26,106 bases of DNA from the NCBI GenBank assembly GCA_022563135.1, contig JADFNZ010000002.1, positions 1 to 26,106 of the forward strand. Direction: 5' to 3'. The position numbers and the translations under genes are program-made. A model generated the notes under the pieces. The model saw nothing but the letters and a program-made list of their open reading frames with translations, made no database searches and was not told where the DNA came from. The stretch is from Chloroflexota bacterium (GTDB lineage Bacteria; Chloroflexota; Dehalococcoidia; DSTF01; RBG-16-68-14). Of the stretch, positions 1-7,003 are shown one piece after another. Position 1 is the stretch's first letter; each line of letters starts with the position of its first letter.

Positions 1-510
1 ATCCGTGCCCGACCACGAGGACCAGACCGAGCCGGGCGCCGCCGTCGCCGTGAGCGTCACCTGTGTGCCGGACGAGTACTGGTTCGCCGGGCAGCCGCCG
101 GAGTTCGTCGGCGTGTAGATGATCGATCCCTGCCCGGTCCCCACGTTGAGGGTGAGCGTGACACAGTTGTCCGCCGGCAGCCGTTCGATCAGTCCCGCGA
201 CGAGCTGCGCGATGAGCAGCGCATCGACGGTCGTTACACCGCCGTCGCCGTCCGTGTCCGCGTTCGCCGCGCAGCCGAGACCGGCGATTATTCCCGCGAC
301 GGACTGGGCGATAAGCTGCGCGTCCACGATGCTCACGGCGCCGTCGCAACTCACGTCGCCGAGGAGGCTAACGCCCGCACCCTGCATGTACGGGCTCTCG
401 CTTGCGCGGCCCGCCTGGCCGCCGCCCGAAACCGCGGCGCTCCCAAAGGCAACAGTGGCCACGAGCAACGTCGCCAGTAGCAGCGGAACAGCTCGTTTCA
501 TGCGAACCAC
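1..510 (-). CDS. Secreted dockerin / InlB-type-repeat protein, 5' part (runs off the window)
   Basis: The reading frame stays open to base 1, so only the first 170 residues are seen. Residues 4-30 are a signal peptide (MKRA then a Leu/Val-rich core). Residues 51-74 and 83-107 are two dockerin type I repeats with Ca-loop residues (GDVSCDGAVSIVDA and DTDGDGGVTTVDA), each followed by the LIAQ-VAG helix. From about residue 117 a glycine/threonine-rich module resembles the divergent InlB B-repeat (GTQVTLTATAAPGS, then WSSWSG). I chose GTG at 510 because GGAGG (positions 521-525) lies 10 nt upstream. ATG at 501 is the alternative but sits 19 nt from that site. The protein should be exported and calcium-binding, probably for cell-surface or protein-protein attachment. 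A dockerin directly behind the signal peptide is unusual, since it is usually C-terminal. The downstream domains and function are unknown. Confidence 0.8.
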   Translation of the reverse strand, partial: MVRMKRAVPLLLATLLVATVAFGSAAVSGGGQAGRASESPYMQGAGVSLLGDVSCDGAVSIVDAQLIAQSVAGIIAGLGCAANADTDGDGGVTTVDALLIAQLVAGLIERLPADNCVTLTLNVGTGQGSIIYTPTNSGGCPANQYSSGTQVTLTATAAPGSVWSSWSGTD

Positions 511-672
511 CGTAATAATGCCTCCTTATAGTTAGGTTCGTCCGCTCACCAGCATTCATCAGGCCAAGGGTCACACCTGGGGCATAGACTAGGCGCGGAC
601 TGCGTGCAATAGGCGAGGCGAATCTACCCGTCCGGATGGATGTCCTGGTGCGGAGTGGCTGCGTGGCGAAGG

Positions 673-2106
673 CTAATCAGCCGAGGCGGACGCCGGCTTC
701 GGCAAGAACGGCTCCCGGAGGGCGGGCGCGCTACCTCCGGCTTCCTCCTCCATGGCCGCGAGACGCTCGGCCTCCTGCCGCGCGCGGCCTTCCTCAAGCG
801 ACTCATCAAGCCGCCGGAACGCCGGCATGATCGCGATGATCAATAGCATGGCGGCAACACAGAGCACGGCGCCCGTGGCCACCACGGGCCGTACGCCGAC
901 GGACTCCGCTGCCACTCCCGCGGGCACGGCTCCGAGCGGCATCAGCCCAAACGTCATCATCATGACGCTCATCACCCGGCCACGTACCTCGTCCGGAATG
1001 ATGAGCTGAATCGCCGTGTTGTTCACCGTCATCAGCAACATCGACCCGAACCCGATCAGTGAAAGGAACACCAGCGCCAGCCCGAACCATGGCGACACGG
1101 CGAAGAGGAAGAGGAAGCCGCCGAAGGCCAGCCCGCCGGCCACCAGCAGCCGCATCTTCTTAGGATAGGCGTCCAGGTTCGCGACGATGAGCGCGCCCAC
1201 CAGTCCGCCGACGCCCGTCGCCGCCTGCATGATCCCGAAGCCGGACGAACCGACGTTGAAGACATCGTTGGCGAAGACCGGCAGCAGTATCATGTACGGC
1301 ATCGCGAAGATCATCGGCACCGTCGCGAAGACGAGCAGCCCGAGCAGCACGGGCGTCCGCCGGATGTAGGAGAAGCCGCCCACGAAGTCCTCGAAGAACG
1401 TGAACTCCCGCTCTCGCTTCGAAGGCATCGCCGGCAGCGCGTAGGTCGCGATGACAGCGACCGCGTAGAACACGGTCGTGATGATGTAGGCGCCACCGAT
1501 GCCGATCGGCGCGATCAACAGGCCCGCGATGGGAGGCGCGACGATGCGGCTGGCGTTCATCGCCGCTGTTGAAAGCGACATCGCGTTCATCAGCCGGTCG
1601 CGCGGCACAAGCTGCGCCACGAGCGCCTGGCGACCCGGCATGTTGAACGAAAACGCGGCGCCTGAGAGTGACGAGGCGACGGCCAGATGCCAGAATTCGA
1701 TCGTATCCGTGACGATCAGCGCAGCGACGACGGCATTGACCGCCACGAGCGCGGTCTGCGCTACGATCAGCAGCTTCCGCTTATCCACGCGGTCCGTGAC
1801 CACCCCACCGATAGGCGAAAGCACGAGCATGGGGATGGCGACCGTCGCCATGAGATAGCCAAGCAGGGCAGGGCTGTCCCACCGCGCGACCACCAGCCAC
1901 CCCCGTAGAATGATCATCATGCTCATCCCGAAGAAGAAGCCGATGTTGCCGATGAAGAGGAGCCGGAACTCCGGGTTGCCCGAAAGCGATGAGAACGTCT
2001 GCCGCCAGCCCCTCAGAGGAAGGGCGCCTTCGGGCAAAGGACGGTCTGATCCGTCGGGCATACGACCGGACGGCGGCCCGTGCGAAGGCTGACTTTCTGA
2101 GGGCAT
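673..2106 (-). CDS. MFS transporter (MFS_3 / enterobactin-exporter-like)
   Basis: This 477-residue inner-membrane protein has about twelve hydrophobic segments. The first is at about residues 48-73, and an MFS motif A loop follows the second helix (GGVVTDRVDKRK, about 100-111). A second-half loop carries PDEVRGRVMS, typical of the MFS_3 group of drug and siderophore exporters. The cytosolic N-terminus (about 1-40) is Pro/Gly-rich and the C-terminal tail is acidic and Arg/Ala-rich. Both are probably disordered. The substrate cannot be deduced. The gene lies 51 bp behind the molybdenum hydroxylase genes on the same strand but has its own promoter. The ATG at 2106 is supported by a -10 box ending 8 bases upstream and by the absence of any Shine-Dalgarno, which suggests a leaderless message. 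No terminator with a T-run is visible after the stop. Confidence 0.88.
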   Translation of the reverse strand: MPSESQPSHGPPSGRMPDGSDRPLPEGALPLRGWRQTFSSLSGNPEFRLLFIGNIGFFFGMSMMIILRGWLVVARWDSPALLGYLMATVAIPMLVLSPIGGVVTDRVDKRKLLIVAQTALVAVNAVVAALIVTDTIEFWHLAVASSLSGAAFSFNMPGRQALVAQLVPRDRLMNAMSLSTAAMNASRIVAPPIAGLLIAPIGIGGAYIITTVFYAVAVIATYALPAMPSKREREFTFFEDFVGGFSYIRRTPVLLGLLVFATVPMIFAMPYMILLPVFANDVFNVGSSGFGIMQAATGVGGLVGALIVANLDAYPKKMRLLVAGGLAFGGFLFLFAVSPWFGLALVFLSLIGFGSMLLMTVNNTAIQLIIPDEVRGRVMSVMMMTFGLMPLGAVPAGVAAESVGVRPVVATGAVLCVAAMLLIIAIMPAFRRLDESLEEGRARQEAERLAAMEEEAGGSAPALREPFLPKPASASAD

Positions 2107-2143
2107 CGGCTACATTGTAGGCAATCGTTAACGTCTACGTCAA
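2107..2143 (-). promoter_or_regulatory. MFS gene promoter with an operator-like palindrome in the spacer
   Basis: On the minus strand there is a -35 TTGACG (2143-2138), an 18-bp spacer and a -10 TACAAT (2119-2114). Seven bases then separate the -10 from the ATG, so transcription should start at or next to the start codon. The -35 and spacer contain the near-palindrome TTGACGT-AG-ACGTTAA (2143-2128; 6 of 7 positions match). An operator lying inside an over-long spacer is the classical arrangement for MerR-family activators. Assigning a MerR protein is inference, since no regulator gene is nearby. Confidence 0.6.
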
Positions 2144-2157
2144 CGTTAGGTGTTCGC

Positions 2158-4236
2158 CTACCGGAGCTGGCGCTGGATCGGCAGCTCCCGGTGGCGCGTC
2201 CCGGTCAGATCGAACACCGCGTTCGCGATCGCCGCCGCAACCGGCACGATGCCCGGCTCGCCCGCACCCGTCGACGGCGTCTCCGGGTCGCCGACGAGAT
2301 CCACCTCGATGGCCGGCGCGTTGTTAATTCGAGGCACGCGGTAACGCGCGAAGCTTGCGGTTTGGAGAGCGCCCCGCTGAAACTCCACGGCCTCGTACAA
2401 CGCCGTGCCCAAGCCCATCACGATCGAGCCCTCCACTTGGTTCTTCGCCCCTTCCGGGTTCACCGTCAGGCCGCAATCGAGCGCTGCTGCCACCCGCTCG
2501 ACCCTCACCTCCCTACCCTGGATGGAGAGCTGCAGGCACATTCCGACGTAGCTACCAACGTCAAGCCCGACGGCCACGCCCACGCCGCACCCTGAAGGCG
2601 GCTTCGCACTGCTCCAGCCGAACCGATCCGCCGCAGTCTCCAGCACCCGCCGGAAGCGGGGATTGGAGAGGTTCCGCAGACGTAGCTCTACCGGATCCAC
2701 GCCGACAGCCTCCGCTATCTCGTCCATGTGGGCCTCACGCGCGAAGTGGTTCAACGCGCCTCCCAACGAACGGTAGGAGCCCGTCCGCAGCGGGCTCTCC
2801 GAGCGAAAACAGGTCACGGCGACGTTTGGCGCGTCGTAGGGCGTATCTGAGCCGCGCCGCCCGATGAACGGCCGGTCGCCGGCGTGATAGGCCTTGCATT
2901 CCCACGCGACAAGCGTCCCGTCCGACGTGAAGCCGCTCTTGATCTCGATCAGCGCGGCTGGACGGAACGTCGACCACATCATCTCCTCGCTCCGGCTATA
3001 GGCGACGCGCACGGGACGCCCTGCCACGCGCGCCAGCCGCGCCGCTTCGGCAGCAACCGGGTAGATGCTCTTACTGCCAAAGCCGCCACCGATCTCCGGC
3101 GCGATCACGCGGACGGCCTCCTCGCCTAACTCGAGCTGCTGCGCGAGCTCCGCGCGCAGGCCGAACGGTCGCTGCGTTCCGGCCCAGACAGTGAGCCTGC
3201 CATCGTCCCACTTCGCCACCGCGGCGCGAGGCTCCATCACCGCGTTCGAGACGAACGGGGCGAAGTAAACGGCCTCCAGCACCTCGTCGGCCACGCGAAA
3301 CCCCTCATCCAGCGATCCCTTCTCCTGCGTGACGAACGGCTCTTGCGCCGTTCGCACCAGCAGGTCGGGCACGTCCAGATGCGAAGGTTGATCGGACTGC
3401 TCCTCCCACTGCGCGCCCAGCAGCTCCGCCGCTCGCTCCGCCGCCTCATCCGTCTCCGCGAGCACGGCTACCAGATCGCCATCGCGGGCGACCTGCACGA
3501 CGCCGGGCAGCCGCTCCGCTACGGATGCGTCGAATTCGACGAGCTTCGCGCCGTAAGACGGCGGCCGCAGGACCACAGCGAAGAGCATCTCTGGCACGAG
3601 GACGTCCTGCGAGTACTCGGCACGGCCCGTGACACGCGCGACCGCGTCGATCCGTTGGGCGGGCCTTCCCATCACCGTGAACTCGCTCGCCGGCGTCAGC
3701 TCCACATCATCGTTCAGCTCGTGGCTCAGGCGCTGGCCCGCCAGGAGTTCGCTGTAGCCAACCGACCTCCCGGGATCGTGGCGCGACGTTACGAGGCCGT
3801 CCCGGCAGGCGAGGTCCGCCGCCGACAGGTCAAGCCGGTCGGCCGCAAGATCGAGCAGCACCTGGCGCGCCGTAGCCGCGGCCTTGCGAAGCTGGAGGCC
3901 CACTCGCGCCGTTGACTGGCTGCCGAACGTACCCATGTCCCAGGGCACGAGGGCGGTGTCGCCTAGCAGGACCTCTACGCTGTCGAGCGAGATCCGCAGC
4001 TCCTCCGCCACTTCCATGGCGAGGCCGCTGCGGATCTCCTGGCCGTACTCCACTTTGCCAGCGAAGGCGATCACCGTCCCGTCCGGTCGCACGGTGAGCC
4101 AGCGCGCCTGCTGGGTCTTGGGTTCAGTATTGCCGTACGCGGCACGGGCGTAACTGGCACGCGGGAGAGGAAACCCCATCGTCACTTCGCCAACGATGCT
4201 CAGCCCCTCATCCACGCCCTCGTGGGATTCACCCAT
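2158..4236 (-). CDS. Molybdopterin-binding large subunit of a xanthine-oxidase-family hydroxylase (isoquinoline 1-oxidoreductase beta type)
   Basis: This 692-residue protein should bind the Mo-molybdopterin-cytosine-dinucleotide cofactor and hydroxylate an N-heterocyclic or aldehyde substrate using water. Motifs seen are GGGFGSK (383-389), the NHFAREAHMDEIAEAVGVDP stretch (496-515) and the catalytic glutamate in GAGEPG (E660). The N-terminal part (46-130, with KVEYGQEIRSGLA) gives the domain order of isoquinoline oxidoreductase/nicotinate dehydrogenase B subunits rather than CO dehydrogenase. No twin-arginine signal is visible, so the complex is probably cytoplasmic. The ATG at 4236 overlaps the stop of the iron-sulfur subunit gene by 8 nt, implying translational coupling. 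No FAD-subunit gene is adjacent. The substrate is unknown. The low-conservation loops prevent assignment as xanthine dehydrogenase. Confidence 0.88.
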   Translation of the reverse strand: MGESHEGVDEGLSIVGEVTMGFPLPRASYARAAYGNTEPKTQQARWLTVRPDGTVIAFAGKVEYGQEIRSGLAMEVAEELRISLDSVEVLLGDTALVPWDMGTFGSQSTARVGLQLRKAAATARQVLLDLAADRLDLSAADLACRDGLVTSRHDPGRSVGYSELLAGQRLSHELNDDVELTPASEFTVMGRPAQRIDAVARVTGRAEYSQDVLVPEMLFAVVLRPPSYGAKLVEFDASVAERLPGVVQVARDGDLVAVLAETDEAAERAAELLGAQWEEQSDQPSHLDVPDLLVRTAQEPFVTQEKGSLDEGFRVADEVLEAVYFAPFVSNAVMEPRAAVAKWDDGRLTVWAGTQRPFGLRAELAQQLELGEEAVRVIAPEIGGGFGSKSIYPVAAEAARLARVAGRPVRVAYSRSEEMMWSTFRPAALIEIKSGFTSDGTLVAWECKAYHAGDRPFIGRRGSDTPYDAPNVAVTCFRSESPLRTGSYRSLGGALNHFAREAHMDEIAEAVGVDPVELRLRNLSNPRFRRVLETAADRFGWSSAKPPSGCGVGVAVGLDVGSYVGMCLQLSIQGREVRVERVAAALDCGLTVNPEGAKNQVEGSIVMGLGTALYEAVEFQRGALQTASFARYRVPRINNAPAIEVDLVGDPETPSTGAGEPGIVPVAAAIANAVFDLTGTRHRELPIQRQLR

Positions 4237-4699
4237 CGTTCGCCCCCGCCAGCTTCGCTGCCGCCCGGGCGACGGCCCGTTCGATACGCATGTAAGTGCC
4301 GCAGCGGCACATCCCTTCCGCCAGCGCTTCGCGGATCTGCGTGCGGTTGGGCTGCGCTTCCCGGTTCAGCAGTCCGACGGCGGTCATGATCATACCGGGA
4401 ATGCAGTAGCCACACTGCATCGCCGTCTCTTCCACGAACGCCTGCTGCACCGGATGTAGCTCACCATCTCGCGCGAGACCCTCGATCGTCGTGATCGACC
4501 CGCCGGCCACGGCGCCGACGGTCGTCATGCAGGCGCGCAGCGGCTGGCTGTCGACCAGCACCGTGCAAGCGCCGCACAGTCCCTCGCCGCAGCCGTACTT
4601 CGTGCCGGTCAGGGCGAGGTCGAATCGCAGATAGCTCAGCAAGTTGCGGCCGGCCTGCGGCGCGTCCCGCTCCTCGCCGTTGACTTCGATCGATGCCAT
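4229..4699 (-). CDS. [2Fe-2S] small subunit of the molybdenum hydroxylase (IorA-like)
   Basis: This 156-residue electron-transfer subunit carries two clusters. The plant-ferredoxin-type cluster uses C37, C42, C45 and C57 (GCGEGLCGAC, then C57). The helical-domain cluster uses C96, C99, C131 and C133 (QCGYC and MCRCGTY). CRCGTY, rather than the CRCTGY of CO/xanthine dehydrogenases, favours the isoquinoline oxidoreductase alpha group, in which electrons go to an external acceptor without an FAD subunit. I set the start at ATG 4699, preceded by GAGGAGAGG about 7 nt upstream. A longer in-frame reading to 4804 would run back through the promoter and has no family similarity. The gene is first in the operon with the large subunit and is divergent from the MoxR operon. 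Confidence 0.9.
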   Translation of the reverse strand: MASIEVNGEERDAPQAGRNLLSYLRFDLALTGTKYGCGEGLCGACTVLVDSQPLRACMTTVGAVAGGSITTIEGLARDGELHPVQQAFVEETAMQCGYCIPGMIMTAVGLLNREAQPNRTQIREALAEGMCRCGTYMRIERAVARAAAKLAGANDG

Positions 4700-4700
4700 C

Positions 4701-4786
4701 GATACACCTCTCCTCGGCGAAGAGTGTATCACGGTGGCAGCACTCACTGAACGTCGTTCATGGACACGGCTCGTCCATGCTATCCT
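4701..4786. promoter_or_regulatory. Divergent promoter region with three inverted repeats (hydroxylase / MoxR operon)
   Basis: Minus-strand promoter: TTCAGT (4751-4746), 17 bp, TACACT (4728-4723), reading into the hydroxylase genes. Plus-strand candidate: TTCATG-like (about 4758) with -10 TATCCT (4781-4786), reading into the MoxR gene. Three perfect inverted repeats lie between. GATACAC (4701-4707) pairs with GTGTATC (4724-4730) and covers the minus -10 and the ribosome-binding site. TGAACG-T-CGTTCA (4748-4760) covers the minus -35. CATGGAC-N7-GTCCATG (4759-4779) lies in the plus promoter. They are candidate operators, but no regulator is encoded next to them. Confidence 0.5.
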
Positions 4787-4809
4787 GTGCGTACTCTGGA
4801 GCACGAACG

Positions 4810-5775
4810 ATGATCGAAGAGCGAACGGAAGCAGCAGCGGCGATCAAGCGCGTCGCCGACCGCCTGCGTGAGAGCATCGGCCGGGTGATCGTCGGGCGCG
4901 ACGAGGTGGTCGAGCTGGCTCTCGTCGCGCTGCTCGCCGAGGGCCACATCCTGATCGAGGACGTGCCGGGCACGGGCAAGACGATGCTCGCGAAGGCGAT
5001 CGCGCGCAGCCTGGGCTGCTCGTTCAGCCGCATCCAGTTTACGCCGGACCTGATGCCGTCGGACGTGACCGGCATCCACTACTTCAACCAGCAGTCGAGC
5101 GAGTTTGACTTCCGGCCCGGCCCGATCATCGCGAACATCGTCCTCGCCGACGAGATCAACCGCGCGACGCCACGGACGCAGAGCGCGCTACTCGAGGCGA
5201 TGGAGGAGCGTCAGGTCACCATCGACGGCCAGACGATGCCGCTGCCAGCGCCGTTCCTCGTGCTCGCTACGCAGAACCCGATCGAGCTGGAGGGCACCTT
5301 CCCGCTGCCGGAGGCCCAGCTCGACCGCTTCCTCATGCGGCTTCGCATCGGCTACCCGACCGAGGCCGAGGAGGACGCCATCCTGCTGCGCTTCGAGTCG
5401 GAGCAGCCGCTGGACTCGCTCGAAGCGGTCGTCGATGCGGCCGAGCTGCTGCGGCTGCGGGCGCTCGTGCCGAAGGTGCACTGCGAGGCGTCGGTGCGCC
5501 GCTACCTCATCGCGATCGTGCGGGCGACGCGGCAGCACGCCGCGCTCGATCTCGGGGCGAGCCCGCGCGCCAGCCTGGCGCTCTTCCGGGCATCACGCGC
5601 CCTCGCCGCGATCCGTGGCCGTGACCACGTGCTCCCCGACGACGTGAAGCTCCTGGCGCCGGCCGTCCTCCCGCACCGACTGATCCTCAGCTCGCAGACG
5701 CGTCTACGCGGACGCGACACGTCCGGCGTCCTAGAGGAGGTGCTCGAAGAGGTGCCGGCCCCCGTGGAGCGCTAA
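4810..5775 (+). CDS. MoxR-family AAA+ ATPase
   Basis: This 321-residue AAA+ ATPase belongs to the MoxR group, chaperone-like proteins that work with vWA/DUF58 partners, often in cell-envelope or metal-cofactor maturation. Visible motifs are Walker A GTGKT (54-58), Walker B VLADEIN (111-117), sensor 1 ATQNP (153-157) and the arginine-finger region EAQLDRF (168-174). A C-terminal helical lid follows. I chose ATG 4810 because GGAG (4798-4801) lies 8 nt upstream and the family's N-terminal helix begins there. Upstream in-frame codons cross the promoter. The next gene starts 1 nt after the stop, so this is the first gene of a MoxR-DUF58-DUF4129 operon. The specific client of the chaperone is unknown. 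Confidence 0.93.
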   Translation: MIEERTEAAAAIKRVADRLRESIGRVIVGRDEVVELALVALLAEGHILIEDVPGTGKTMLAKAIARSLGCSFSRIQFTPDLMPSDVTGIHYFNQQSSEFDFRPGPIIANIVLADEINRATPRTQSALLEAMEERQVTIDGQTMPLPAPFLVLATQNPIELEGTFPLPEAQLDRFLMRLRIGYPTEAEEDAILLRFESEQPLDSLEAVVDAAELLRLRALVPKVHCEASVRRYLIAIVRATRQHAALDLGASPRASLALFRASRALAAIRGRDHVLPDDVKLLAPAVLPHRLILSSQTRLRGRDTSGVLEEVLEEVPAPVER

Positions 5776-5776
5776 G

Positions 5777-7003
5777 ATGCTGCTGCGCAACGCCTGGCTG
5801 CCTCTCGGGGTTGCCCTGGTGCTCGCCGGCCTGGTGGGCGGCGCCGGAGCCGTTGTGGGGCTCGGCGTCTTCCTGCTGCTCGCGGGCGCCCTCGCGCGCA
5901 CGTGGGCGGCTCGCTCCCTCGACAGCGTCACGTTCGAGCGTCGTCTCACCGAGAGGCGTGCCTTCCCCGACGACACCATCCACGTGCGCTACCGCCTCAC
6001 CAATCGCAAAGCGATGCCGCTCCCGTTTCTGGAGCTACACGATCAGCTCCCTGAGGCGCTCTGCCCAGCCGAGTTGGACCTCACGCCCTCCCCTGCTACC
6101 GGGGCCGCTCTCTACAAGCACGCGACCCACTTGCGCTGGTATGAGCGGGTGACGTGGTCGATCGACTTGCAGTGCCCCACGCGCGGCTACTTCAGCCTGG
6201 GCCCGGCGCGGCTGCACTCCGGCGACGGCTTCGGCCTCTTCGCGAACGACCGTGCCGAGCCCGCAACGGACGGCGTGGTCGTCTACCCGCGCACCGTACC
6301 TTTGGCCGATCTCGGGCTTCCCTCCGCGCGGCCGCTCGGCGAGCGCAAAGGCCGCCAGCGCATCTTCGAGGATCCGCTCCGCTTCGCGGGCGTGCGGGAC
6401 TACCAGCCGGGCGACGCGATCCGGCGCATCGACTGGAAGGCGACCGCCCGCCGGGGAGCGCTTCAATCGCGCGTCTACGAGCCATCGACGACGCAGCATC
6501 TCCTCGTCGCCCTCAACATCGATACGCTGACACAGCCCTGGCAGGGCTACGTGCCGGAGCTGCTGGAGGCGAACATCGTCGTCACAGCATCGCTCGCCCG
6601 CTGGGCCCACGACGAGCGGTACGCCGTGGGACTACTCGCCAACGGCAGCCTTCCGGAGTCCGACCGGCCGATCAACATCGCCCCGGGCAGGGCGCCTGAC
6701 CAGCTCGTCCGCATCCTGGAGGCGCTGGGCGGCATCGGGCCAATGACCATGACATCGCTCGCGGGGCTGTTGGAAGAGGAGGGCCATCGGCTGCCCTTCG
6801 GCGTGACCATCGCCGCCGTGAGCGCGCAGATGCCGGAGCCTCTGGCGGCCGCCCTCCGCCGCCTGCACGAATCCGGCCACCACGTCACGGTCCTGACGAT
6901 CGTGAACGATGACTGGTCGAGCATCATGGGCGACGTCCCCGTGCAACGGATCGACCGGCGGGCGTTCCAGCCTCCGCGGCCACAGGCGGCGGCTCCGGCA
7001 TGA
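5777..7003 (+). CDS. DUF58 (vWA-like) membrane-anchored protein
   Basis: This 408-residue partner of MoxR has two hydrophobic segments near the N-terminus (about 7-40). A beta-rich extracytoplasmic-type region (about 50-170) follows. The DUF58 signature is at about 200-235 (FEDPLRFAGVRDYQPGD, then RRIDWKATAR). The remainder has a vWA-like fold, but the metal-site motif DxSxS is replaced by NIDT at about 247-250, so classical MIDAS metal binding is doubtful. GGAG (5766-5769) lies 7 nt before the ATG, inside the end of the MoxR gene. The stop overlaps the next start by 4 nt. By family association it probably acts with MoxR and the following membrane protein in an envelope-linked process. That is inference. 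Confidence 0.9.
   Translation: MLLRNAWLPLGVALVLAGLVGGAGAVVGLGVFLLLAGALARTWAARSLDSVTFERRLTERRAFPDDTIHVRYRLTNRKAMPLPFLELHDQLPEALCPAELDLTPSPATGAALYKHATHLRWYERVTWSIDLQCPTRGYFSLGPARLHSGDGFGLFANDRAEPATDGVVVYPRTVPLADLGLPSARPLGERKGRQRIFEDPLRFAGVRDYQPGDAIRRIDWKATARRGALQSRVYEPSTTQHLLVALNIDTLTQPWQGYVPELLEANIVVTASLARWAHDERYAVGLLANGSLPESDRPINIAPGRAPDQLVRILEALGGIGPMTMTSLAGLLEEEGHRLPFGVTIAAVSAQMPEPLAAALRRLHESGHHVTVLTIVNDDWSSIMGDVPVQRIDRRAFQPPRPQAAAPA

Noticed and set aside
4748..4760. TGAACGTCGTTCA as a LexA/DinR SOS box
   Set aside because: The Gram-positive-type box needs GAAC-N4-GTTC; here the spacer is 3, and the genes are not SOS genes.
4700..4804. N-terminal extension of the [2Fe-2S] subunit to 4804
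   Set aside because: It would cover the promoter and inverted repeats; ATG 4699 has a good Shine-Dalgarno and the family N-terminus.
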